Assembly (NCBI GenBank): GCA_021372435.1
Contig: JAJFUK010000163.1
Coordinates: forward strand, 1-56,567
Direction of reading: 5' to 3'
Source: Actinomycetes bacterium
GTDB lineage: Bacteria; Actinomycetota; Thermoleophilia; RBG-16-64-13
DNA length: 56,567 nt
In this document: piece after piece, positions 17,891-25,478 of the stretch
How the letters are laid out: each line of letters begins with the position of its first letter
How positions within the stretch are numbered: the stretch's first letter is position 1
Made by a program: the position numbers and the translations under genes
Notes under the pieces: model-generated
Seen by the model: the letters and a program-made list of their open reading frames with translations, nothing else
What the model was told of the DNA's origin: nothing
Database searches by the model: none

Positions 17891-19240
17891 CTAGCGGTCC
17901 TTCCAAGGTACCGCGGGGTAGATAGGAGCGGTCAGGGCCACGTCGGGCGGGAAGACCAGCGCCTGCTTGCCGCCCTGCCACTGGTTCACCGGGTCGAGCG
18001 CATCGATCCAGGTGCCGTCCTCGGCGAACGTCACGTGACCGACCATGGTATCCAGGTCGGTCGCGGCAATGGCATCCCTGATCGCAGCACGATCCAGGCT
18101 GCCCGCCCGGGTGATGGAGTCGGCGAGGATCTGTACGCATGCGTACGACGGGCCGGTCAGCGCCACGGCCGGGTTACCGATCACGGCCTGATGCCGTTCG
18201 ACCATCTCTTTCACGCCCGGGTAGGGTACACCCGGGTTCCAGCCGGGCAGCAAGAAGACCCCGTCGCTGTCCACGCCCAGGTTCTCACCGAAAGTCGGCG
18301 GGTCCGGAGCGCGGACGAGGAAGTACACTTTGGCGTTCCAATCCAGCTCCTTGACCTGTTTCATCATGGCCAGTCCGTCCGGGGTGCTGGGGACGGCCAA
18401 TAACGCTTCGCCGCCGGCCTCCTTTGCGCCCATGATGATCGAGGAGTAGTCGGTGGTGCCGGGAGCATACTCATAGACGGTGATCTCGTAGCCGCCCCGG
18501 GCGTCGGCCTGCGCCTTCCACAGCTCGGTCATCTCCGCGCCCCAGTCGGTCTTCTCTTGGAAGATGACTACCTTAGAGGGCTTGGGCGTGAACGAATCCA
18601 ACAGGTCGAAGGTGATCTTCGTGTGATCCTTGGATTTGGGGAAAGGCGAGAAGAGGTACTTGAACCCCTGCTGGTGGGGCGACTGTATGGCGAACGCGAC
18701 CCCCTGGTAGGCGATCTTGTTCTTCTCGGCGATGCCGGCCGCCGCCGCATGCAGGTCGCTGCCCGCACCGCCCAGATAGGCCACCACTCCTTTGGAGCTA
18801 TGGGTCTCCAGTTGCTGAACGGTCTTGACCGGGTCGGACTCGTCGTCAAGGATCTGGAGGTCGATCGGGATCTTGGTGCCGCCGACATCGACACCCCCCG
18901 CATCGTTGACATCCTTGACCGCCAATTCGTATCCGCCCCTCACCTGCGCGCCCAGGCCCGAGTATTTGCCGGTGAGAGGGATCACTGCGCCGACCTTGAT
19001 GGCGGCCGGCAAAGCCTGGGTGGTGCCCGTCGTCTCAGTGGAAGGCGCCGCGGTGGTCGTCGCCCCTCCGGTGGTGGTGGGACCGGCTGTGGTCGTGGGT
19101 CCCGCGGTAGTGGTCGTCTCCTCTTCTCCACCGCAGGCCACGACGCCTGCACCTAAGGAGACGAGCAAAGCGATAACGAGGGTCAGCAGAAGGATCCGTG
19201 GTGTATGGGTACCGATAGCTCTGTGCGATCTCTTATTCAT
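17891..19240 (-). CDS. livK: LivK-type substrate-binding lipoprotein
   Basis: A 449-aa periplasmic-binding-protein-type receptor. The signal peptide has a hydrophobic core ILLLTLVIALLVSLGAGVV and a lipobox VVAC, with Cys about residue 36 as lipidation site. A Thr/Gly/Pro linker (TTTAGPTTT repeats) to about residue 75 spans the cell wall zone. The ligand domain begins IKVGAVIPLTGKYSGLGAQ and includes VAYLGGAGSDLHAAAAGIAE, as in type 1 leucine-binding proteins. AGGGGGG lies 8 bp before the ATG. A membrane-anchored lipoprotein fits a single-membrane (Gram-positive) envelope. The ligand is unknown; the operon partner decarboxylase suggests a carboxylate. Confidence 0.92.
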   Translation of the reverse strand: MNKRSHRAIGTHTPRILLLTLVIALLVSLGAGVVACGGEEETTTTAGPTTTAGPTTTGGATTTAAPSTETTGTTQALPAAIKVGAVIPLTGKYSGLGAQVRGGYELAVKDVNDAGGVDVGGTKIPIDLQILDDESDPVKTVQQLETHSSKGVVAYLGGAGSDLHAAAAGIAEKNKIAYQGVAFAIQSPHQQGFKYLFSPFPKSKDHTKITFDLLDSFTPKPSKVVIFQEKTDWGAEMTELWKAQADARGGYEITVYEYAPGTTDYSSIIMGAKEAGGEALLAVPSTPDGLAMMKQVKELDWNAKVYFLVRAPDPPTFGENLGVDSDGVFLLPGWNPGVPYPGVKEMVERHQAVIGNPAVALTGPSYACVQILADSITRAGSLDRAAIRDAIAATDLDTMVGHVTFAEDGTWIDALDPVNQWQGGKQALVFPPDVALTAPIYPAVPWKDR

Positions 19241-19513
19241 CACTGAGTCCCCCCTAGGCTGTAGAACGCAAGTCTCACAACCGAGTCACACGAGAGAAAA
19301 CTTAGGGATCGGTGCTAACGTGTCAATCCATCCACACCCCTTTCCTGTCTATGGATAGCGTCTGTCACGCCGGTGCTGGAACAGAACAAGCGTTCTGATA
19401 TCTTCGCGAAACGTTATCGCGTCCCCGGTAAGAATGCAAACGGATCGGGCGGCGGATCGAGCGGCTGACCGTCGCCTCCGGGAGAGGGCTGCGGCCCGCG
19501 CCGGACACCCGGC
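19241..19513. other. livK upstream region
   Basis: A 273-bp gap between tetR and livK. It is more AT-rich than its surroundings and contains the inverted repeat described at 19382-19397. No ORF in it is convincing. It should hold the livK promoter. Confidence 0.6.
19382..19397. promoter_or_regulatory. Probable TetR operator upstream of livK
   Basis: CAGAACAAGCGTTCTG is a perfect 6-bp inverted repeat with a 4-bp spacer. A related 16-bp site lies just before the tetR start (20195-20210) and shares the GTTCTG half. Shared sites upstream of a regulator and its neighbour operon are typical of TetR control. Confidence 0.55.
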
Positions 19514-20164
19514 TCATAGCGAGGCCTCTCCGTGAAGGTAGAGGGTGAGCGCGCGTTTGAGCTCGGCGAACATGGTCCGGCTGCCTATCTCTTGATAGTA
19601 CAGTTCGTGCTGCAGGCCAAAAACCAGGGTGCCGCGGACGACGGCCGCGAAGATGCCGTAGGCCACGTGGATAGCGAGAACCGGGTCGGGGTGCCCGATC
19701 TCGGCGTGGTGGGCCAGCAGGATCGAGGTGAACACAGCCCGACGTTCTCTGTTGACCCGCTCGCCCCGGGCGCGCATGACCGGGTCGAACACCGAGGTCA
19801 TCATGAACGCCCGCGAGAGTTCGCGGTTGCCGGCGAAAAACCGAGACAGAACATCGATCAGACGATCGACCGCTTCCGAAAGATCATCCGCGTCGGCGCA
19901 CCGTTCCCGCATCTCGGCGTGTAGCAAGGGCTCCACCCTGTTATGGAAGCGGTCCTGCACCGCATGCAGCAGGGCCGTCTTGTCGGGGAAGCGGGCATAG
20001 AAGGCCCCCACCGACGACTCCGCCCGCCGGACCACGTCGGCGACCGTGAACGATTCGATGCCTACCGCAGACAGTTGTTGTTCTGCGGCTTCGAGCAGGC
20101 GCTCCAGCGACTCCCTGCTGCGCTTCTGCCGAGGCAGGTGATAGAGGATCGGCTCGCTCTCCAT
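19514..20164 (-). CDS. TetR/AcrR family transcriptional regulator
   Basis: A 216-aa regulator. The N-terminal helix-turn-helix spans about residues 12-60: SLERLLEAAEQQLSAVGIESFTV, then the recognition helix region DVVRRAESSVGAFYARFPDKTALLHAV. The C-terminal ligand domain has the usual all-helical character. ATG 20164 gives the standard N-terminus; the longer frame upstream is within the intergenic operator. It lies between the SnoaL-like gene and livK, all on one strand. I infer that it represses the liv operon and itself and responds to the imported compound or its product. Confidence 0.9.
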   Translation of the reverse strand: MESEPILYHLPRQKRSRESLERLLEAAEQQLSAVGIESFTVADVVRRAESSVGAFYARFPDKTALLHAVQDRFHNRVEPLLHAEMRERCADADDLSEAVDRLIDVLSRFFAGNRELSRAFMMTSVFDPVMRARGERVNRERRAVFTSILLAHHAEIGHPDPVLAIHVAYGIFAAVVRGTLVFGLQHELYYQEIGSRTMFAELKRALTLYLHGEASL

Positions 20165-20194
20165 GAGCCGAGTATAACGCCCGAGGCACGGTTT

Positions 20195-20210
20195 AAGAAT
20201 AGCCGTTCTG
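20195..20210. promoter_or_regulatory. Probable TetR operator at the tetR promoter
   Basis: AAGAATAGCCGTTCTG matches the livK-side site CAGAACAAGCGTTCTG in 10 of 12 arm positions. It lies 31 bp before the tetR ATG, where autoregulation would act. Confidence 0.45.
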
Positions 20211-20214
20211 TTTC

Positions 20215-20841
20215 TTAGAGCGGCTCCCCAGGCGAAGCCGCTCCGGCCAGCCACGCCGCACCCTCCGCGTAAAGCTTTTCCACAGCCGGGCCCCGAAGGC
20301 CGGGCAGGCCCTGCTTGACCGTGAAACCTGCCTTCGTCTGCAGGTAGGCCAGATACCGGTACCCCTCGGGGAAAGCGGCGAGTAAACCGGCATCGAGTTC
20401 GAGCCGGGCGACAGGATCGACCGGGTCGAGCCGGTCCTTCTCATAGATGGGCTGCCGCCGGACTATGGCCCAGCGGCCGTCCCGCTTTTCGAAGAAGTCG
20501 TAGAAACGACCCCAGCAGACCACATCGCACAGGACATCGTCGACTGGGGCGCGTTGATGGATGGTCATCTTGGTCTGCGAGATGGCCCGCGGCCCGGCTA
20601 TTTCACACGACCAGCCCCCGAGCTGGTGCAGGATGTTCACCCCGGCTTCGAAACCCTTGCGGCTCACCTCGATGAACTCGGCGGCGGGGCCTTGGAACCA
20701 GGTGGCCGTCATCCAGCCGTCTGAATGCCAGACCGTGGCGAAACGCTCCCAGTCTGCCGAGTCGCGGAAGACGACCCAGTTCTCGACGACTTCTCTGATC
20801 TCCAGCTTGTCGGCGAACCTCTCCTCGAACCTCTCGTCCAT
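20215..20841 (-). CDS. SnoaL/NTF2-like domain protein
   Basis: A 208-aa protein with an N-terminal NTF2-like fold: DKLEIREVVENWVVFRDSADWERFATVWHSDGWM is the family opening (split here as EVVENW and DWERFATVWH motifs), then FIEVSRKGFEAG and CDVVCWGRFYDFFEKRDGRWAIVRRQPIYEKD. Members act as polyketide cyclases, hydroxysteroid isomerases, dehydratases or small-ligand-binding proteins; catalytic residues cannot be assigned. The C-terminal 50 residues are outside the fold. It precedes tetR and the liv operon and may act on the same substrate. Confidence 0.75.
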   Translation of the reverse strand: MDERFEERFADKLEIREVVENWVVFRDSADWERFATVWHSDGWMTATWFQGPAAEFIEVSRKGFEAGVNILHQLGGWSCEIAGPRAISQTKMTIHQRAPVDDVLCDVVCWGRFYDFFEKRDGRWAIVRRQPIYEKDRLDPVDPVARLELDAGLLAAFPEGYRYLAYLQTKAGFTVKQGLPGLRGPAVEKLYAEGAAWLAGAASPGEPL

Positions 20842-20874
20842 TCTCTTCCCTCGAGGGTCCGTTGCGGGTCGAAG

Positions 20875-20963
20875 CCCCGCCGGCCGGGGCTCGCGTCGGG
20901 CGCGGCAGCCTCGACCCTTCGCGCCGGCCGGGGCTTTCCTAGGGCGCTCCCCGCCGGCCGGGG
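20875..20963. repeat. Three copies of a 12-bp GC-rich palindromic element
   Basis: CGCCGGCCGGGG occurs at 20878, 20922 and 20952 in the 147-bp gap between two minus-strand genes. The first copy extends to a palindrome AGCCCCGCCGGCCGGGGCT. It may act as an RNA hairpin or as a repeat seed. Confidence 0.7.
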
Positions 20964-20988
20964 TTCAACATATCCACCTGCTGATTAC

Positions 20989-21324
20989 TCACTCGCCGCC
21001 GGTGATCTTCTTGACGGTTGAGCGCCCGAGCTCTTCTTCAGAGAGGTAGAGCCTGCCGTCCTCGGTCGTTTTGACGATGCCCGCCTGCGCGAGCAGACGA
21101 AGGGCGTCGGGCCGGTAGTCGCGCATCCTGAACATCCGGTCCATGACCCCACCCCTGGCCAAACCCAGAGACTCCGCCGTAGCCGCCTTCTTGGCACTCA
21201 CCGCGCCGCGTCCGCGAAAGGTGGCTACCACGGTCCGTATGGCTCTCTTGAGCAAGAAGCGCGACAGATACATCGCCCCTACCGCCAGGGCCACGATCAG
21301 GACGAGTGCGATGAATATCTCCAT
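20989..21324 (-). CDS. Small single-pass membrane protein, function unknown
   Basis: A 111-aa protein. Residues 1-22 (MEIFIALVLIVALAVGAMYL) form one membrane segment, followed by a basic SRFLLKRAIRTVVATFRGRG stretch that would lie in the cytoplasm. The C-terminal half (MRDYRPDALRLLAQAGIVKTTEDGRLYLSEEEL) looks like a small winged-helix-like or helical domain. I do not recognise the family. The start at 21324 begins exactly at the membrane helix. It follows the reductive-dehalogenase-like gene by 88 bp; small membrane anchors accompany some reductive dehalogenases, but this one is not a recognisable RdhB. Confidence 0.7.
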   Translation of the reverse strand: MEIFIALVLIVALAVGAMYLSRFLLKRAIRTVVATFRGRGAVSAKKAATAESLGLARGGVMDRMFRMRDYRPDALRLLAQAGIVKTTEDGRLYLSEEELGRSTVKKITGGE

Positions 21325-21412
21325 GGTGCTCCAGTATAACCGCTGTCGGGACCGAGAGCACCCCGGTCGTCGATCCGGCGAGAGTGCCCCGGCGGCGGCG
21401 CCGACCACCGAC

Positions 21413-22525
21413 TCAAACCAAGCGCCGGTACTGCCTCCAGACGGGATCGGGCTCTTCGAACCACGACGGCGGCGGACCCGGCTTGAACCGCCCGTAGAAC
21501 AGCTTGTCGGCCCGGCTCATCCACCAGCCGGCTTTGCGCCTGCGAGACGCGACCTCCGCCATCAACCGGTGGAACCGCGTCCGGGGCTTGGTCCAGGGGC
21601 AGGAGGCCACGCACGCCCCGCAGTCGGTCCCAGTCTCGTTCCACACGCTGAAGCATGCCTCGGGATTGATCACCCATCTCTCCACGCCGCGTACCATCCT
21701 GCGTCCGCCCCGGCTGATCGCGCCGGCGGGGCAGGTCTCGGCGCAGAGGCTGCAGTCTTCGCAGAATTCCTTCACTCCGACGTCCCGGGGCGCATCGTGG
21801 ACCAAGGGCAGGTCGGTGGTCACGGTGGCCAGCTTGAGGGCGCTCCCCAACTCCTTGGTGATCATCAGGCCGTGCCGCCCCAGTCCGCCCATGCCGGCTT
21901 CGATCGCGATGGGTATGCACAGAACCTGGTAGTTCGACATGACGTGCGCCCGCGCCGGGTAGCCCAGCTCCCGGATATAGCCGGCCACCGTCAGCGCTAT
22001 GGTGGCCGTCTTCACATACACCCGCATGATCTCGACTACTTCGGACAGCACCGGGCCGGTCCGCAGCATGCGTGGCGAGATCCCCACGGCCAAGCTGATG
22101 GCGTTCTGGTGAGGGAGCTCGATGCGGCCACCGTAGGAGCGTGCGGGATCATGCCAGGTCTTGCCCACGTTGCTGTAGACATACAGGGGGTTGAGAGGCC
22201 CTACGCGCACCAGGTCTGCGCCCAAGTGGGCGGCGTAGCCCTTGACCTTCTCGGTGGCCCGCTCAGCAGAGATCTCCTGCCTCTCGGGAGCGACGGGGCC
22301 GTCTACCTTGTCCTCCCTGCCGAGTGCGGCTACGAAGTCGTGCAGGACCCCCAGGAACGGCAGGTCGAGCCTGTTACCGACGCGGCCCAGGCCGGGCAGT
22401 GCCCGTATGGCGTCGTCCTTGGTCTTCCATCCCGGGTGAACGCGATAGAAGTCCTCGTACTCAGGTGTGCCCGGTTCAAGGGTGGCCCGCGACTGCACGT
22501 TCTGCCTCTCGTCGTAGCGTTCCAC
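21413..22525 (-). CDS. Reductive-dehalogenase-like / QueG-like Fe-S protein without Tat signal
   Basis: A 370-aa cytoplasmic protein. The N-terminal two-thirds resemble the corrinoid-binding fold shared by reductive dehalogenases and epoxyqueuosine reductase (KGYAAHLGADLVRVGPLN; AHVMSNYQVLCIPIAIEAGMGGLGRHGLMIT). Two [4Fe-4S] motifs follow: CEDCSLCAETCP and a more divergent CFSVWNETGTDCGACVASCP. No twin-arginine signal is present, so it is not a classical respiratory RdhA. The GTG at 22525 has a GCGAGG site; a GTG at 22570 would overlap acnA. It follows leuA and acnA on the same strand. The substrate is unknown. Confidence 0.75.
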   Translation of the reverse strand: MERYDERQNVQSRATLEPGTPEYEDFYRVHPGWKTKDDAIRALPGLGRVGNRLDLPFLGVLHDFVAALGREDKVDGPVAPERQEISAERATEKVKGYAAHLGADLVRVGPLNPLYVYSNVGKTWHDPARSYGGRIELPHQNAISLAVGISPRMLRTGPVLSEVVEIMRVYVKTATIALTVAGYIRELGYPARAHVMSNYQVLCIPIAIEAGMGGLGRHGLMITKELGSALKLATVTTDLPLVHDAPRDVGVKEFCEDCSLCAETCPAGAISRGGRRMVRGVERWVINPEACFSVWNETGTDCGACVASCPWTKPRTRFHRLMAEVASRRRKAGWWMSRADKLFYGRFKPGPPPSWFEEPDPVWRQYRRLV

Positions 22526-22541
22526 GAGGGTCTGCCTCGCT

Positions 22542-25403
22542 CTAGGGGGTCGGGACGGCGTCCGCGTCACCCAGGCCCAGCTTCAGCCGCAACACCCGGG
22601 GGAGCACGCCGCCGTGCCGGAAGTCGTCCAGGTCCACAGTGGAATCCAGCCTGACTCTACAGTTGAAGGTGATCTCGGCGGGCCGCCGCTCACCGTCCCC
22701 GCCGACTCCGGCGGCGCCGGCCGTTTCACGACGCACCGTCACCGCCACCGTCCCCCCACGGGTCAAGCCGGCCGCGATCCCCTCGATATCAACCGTCTCG
22801 GTTCCGTCGAGCCCCAGGCTTTGCACCGTCAAGCCGGGCTCCAGCTCCAGCGGCAGCACTCCCATGCCCACCAGGTTGCTGCGATGGATGCGCTCGAAAC
22901 TCTCAGCGATCACGGCGCGCACCCCGAGCAAGGCCGTGCCTTTGGCCGCCCAATCGCGAGAACTGCCGGTGCCGTACTCCTTGCCGGCGAAGATCACCAA
23001 CGGGATCGACTCCGCCTTATAGCGCATGGCCGCGTCGTAGATGGGCAAGATCTCTCCCGAGGGTTGGTGCGTGGTCCAGCCGCCTTCTCTGCCGGCGGCC
23101 ATGAGATTGCGCAGTCGGACGTTCGCGAACGCCCCCCGCAGCAGGACCTCATGATTGCCGCGGCGGGCGCCGTAGGTGTTGAAGTCCGCCGGGTCGACCC
23201 CCTGTTCGACGAGATACCGGCCCGCCGGGCTGTCCACCGGAATGGGACCGGCCGGCGAGATATGGTCGGTGGTCACCGAATCACCGAAAACGGCCAGCAG
23301 GCGGGCGGCACGGATGTCTCCCCGAGGCGCCGGCAGCGCCGTGAAATCCTCGAAGAAGGGCGGCTCCTTCACGTACGTAGAAGCGGCATCCCATGCGTAG
23401 AGGGCGCCCTCCGGCACCTTCATGGCGCGCCATGCCTCGCTCCCGCGGAGAGCCTTCGCGTATTCGTCCCGGAACAGCTCCGGACGGAGCGCCCTCGGCA
23501 GGAGGTCTTCCAGCTCCTCCTCCGAGGGCCACAGATCGCGCAGATACACGGGACGGCCGTCGGCTCGGGTCCCCAGAGCCTCCTCGACCAGGTCGATGTC
23601 GACGGTCCCCGCCAAAGCGTATGCCACCACCAGCGGCGGCGAGGCCAGGTAGTTCGCACGCACCGCCGGATGGATGCGCGCCTCGAAGTTGCGGTTGCCG
23701 CTCAGCACGGCCGCCACCACCAGCCGCCCGTCGTCCACCGCTTGGGCGAGCCCCTCGGCAAGAGGTCCGCTGTTGCCGATGCAGGTGGCGCATCCGTACC
23801 CCACCAGGGCGAACCCCAAGGTCTCCAAAGGTTCCAGCAGTCCTGCCTCGGCCAGATAGCCTGTGACCACCCGCGAGCCCGGCGCGAGAGCGGCCCGTAC
23901 CCACGGTCTGGGCGTCAAACCGAGTTCCACGGCCTTCCGGGCCAGCAGGCCCGCCCCCAGCATGAGGGCCGGGTTGGCAGTGTTGGTGCAACTGGTGAGC
24001 GACGCGATGGCCACATAGCCGTCACGGATGATCTCCCGCCTATTGTAAAGCTCTACCTTAACCTTAGTAGGCTCCTCCCTTCCTCCTGAAAGGGCGGGCA
24101 GGTTCTTGCGAAACGTGGTGGGCATGTCCTCCAGCAATACCCGTTCCTGCGGCCGGCGCGGGCCCGCCAAGCTCGGCCGTACCTGCGCCAGGTCGAGCTC
24201 GACGACCCATGAGTAGTCCGGCTCGGGCGACTCAGGAAGGCGGAGTAGGCCCTGCATGCGGCAGTAGCTCTCCACCCGGGCGCAGAGCTCCTCGGTGCGT
24301 CCGGTCTGCCCAAGATAGGCGATGGTCTCCCTGTCCACCGGGAAGAAGCCGCAGGTGGCGCCGTACTCGGGACTCATGTTGGCCAGAGTGGCGCGGTCGG
24401 CCAACGAGAGACCAGCGACGCCCGGGCCGAAGTACTCGACGAAGCGGTCGACTACGCCGACCGCGCGCAACAGCTCGGTGACGGTCAGCACAAGGTCGGT
24501 CGCCGTCGTTCCCGGGCACAGACGCCCGGCCAGGCGGACCCCTACCACCTGCGGCACCAGCATGAAGTACGGCTGACCGAGCATGACCGCCTCGGCCTCG
24601 ATGCCGCCCACCCCCCAGCCCAGCACGCCCAGGCCGTTGATCATGGTAGTGTGGGAGTCGGTACCGATGACGCTGTCCGGATAGGCCCAGGGGGGTGTAG
24701 CGGCCCCGGCCGCCCGGCCCGGACCGGCCTGCGCGCCCACCGAGGCGGCGGCGCCCGGCGCCGCGCCGGCGCGTAGCGCCGCTTCCGCCGAGGTGGCGGC
24801 TGCCGGCCGGTCCAGCCGTACCACCTCCGCCAGGTACTCCAGGTTCACCTGGTGACAGATGCCGGCGCCGGGCGGCACGACCCGTAGATTGGTGAACTCC
24901 TCTTGGGCCCAGCGTAGGAGGGCATAGCGCTCGGCGTTACGCCCCATCTCGATCTCCATGTTGCGCCGGCAGGCGTCAGGCACACCGGCGTAGTCGACCT
25001 GCACCGAGTGGTCGATCACCAGGTCCACCGGTACGCTGGGGTCGATGATCGCCGGGTCGCCCCCGTTGCGGGCTAGGGCCGAACGCAGCGCAGCCAGGTC
25101 GACTACGCACGGCACGCCGGTAAAGTCCTGCAGCAGCACCCGCGCCGGCATGAAGGCGAACTGCGGCCCGTCTGCCGAGGTGGGTTCCCAGTCGAGAAGG
25201 GCCAAGACGTCGTCCTCATCCACCACGCCGCCTCCGCAGTGCCGGAGAGCGTTCTCCACCAGCACGCGGATCGAATAGGGTAGCCGCTGCAGGTCGCGTC
25301 CGGTCGCCTGCGCCAGCGCCGCCAAGTCGGCCACCCGCACCGTTCCTTCGGGCAGTTCGACGGCCCTCCACGCCCCGAAGGGCCCACCACCGAGTTCGTT
25401 CAT
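22542..25403 (-). CDS. acnA: Aconitate hydratase (AcnA type)
   Basis: A 953-aa aconitase of the AcnA/IRP class that interconverts citrate and isocitrate using a [4Fe-4S] cluster. Cluster cysteines are in SLTSCTNTANP and GYGCATCIGNSGPL. Other markers are GTDSHTTMINGLGVLGWGVGG, GDSVTTDHISPAG and GTGSSRDWAAKG in the swivelling domain. A low-complexity Ala/Gly insertion at about residues 194-238 splits the NLEYLAEVV and DSVIGTDSHTT segments and is absent from normal AcnA. It lies 75 bp after leuA. It probably serves the TCA cycle; isopropylmalate isomerase is a different subfamily and is not seen in the window. Confidence 0.95.
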   Translation of the reverse strand: MNELGGGPFGAWRAVELPEGTVRVADLAALAQATGRDLQRLPYSIRVLVENALRHCGGGVVDEDDVLALLDWEPTSADGPQFAFMPARVLLQDFTGVPCVVDLAALRSALARNGGDPAIIDPSVPVDLVIDHSVQVDYAGVPDACRRNMEIEMGRNAERYALLRWAQEEFTNLRVVPPGAGICHQVNLEYLAEVVRLDRPAAATSAEAALRAGAAPGAAASVGAQAGPGRAAGAATPPWAYPDSVIGTDSHTTMINGLGVLGWGVGGIEAEAVMLGQPYFMLVPQVVGVRLAGRLCPGTTATDLVLTVTELLRAVGVVDRFVEYFGPGVAGLSLADRATLANMSPEYGATCGFFPVDRETIAYLGQTGRTEELCARVESYCRMQGLLRLPESPEPDYSWVVELDLAQVRPSLAGPRRPQERVLLEDMPTTFRKNLPALSGGREEPTKVKVELYNRREIIRDGYVAIASLTSCTNTANPALMLGAGLLARKAVELGLTPRPWVRAALAPGSRVVTGYLAEAGLLEPLETLGFALVGYGCATCIGNSGPLAEGLAQAVDDGRLVVAAVLSGNRNFEARIHPAVRANYLASPPLVVAYALAGTVDIDLVEEALGTRADGRPVYLRDLWPSEEELEDLLPRALRPELFRDEYAKALRGSEAWRAMKVPEGALYAWDAASTYVKEPPFFEDFTALPAPRGDIRAARLLAVFGDSVTTDHISPAGPIPVDSPAGRYLVEQGVDPADFNTYGARRGNHEVLLRGAFANVRLRNLMAAGREGGWTTHQPSGEILPIYDAAMRYKAESIPLVIFAGKEYGTGSSRDWAAKGTALLGVRAVIAESFERIHRSNLVGMGVLPLELEPGLTVQSLGLDGTETVDIEGIAAGLTRGGTVAVTVRRETAGAAGVGGDGERRPAEITFNCRVRLDSTVDLDDFRHGGVLPRVLRLKLGLGDADAVPTP

Positions 25404-25478
25404 CGAACTCCCACCTCCCCATACGCGGCAGATGCGTCCGAAGCGCGCCTTCCCCCGTCGATCATCGCCGGCCCTTAG

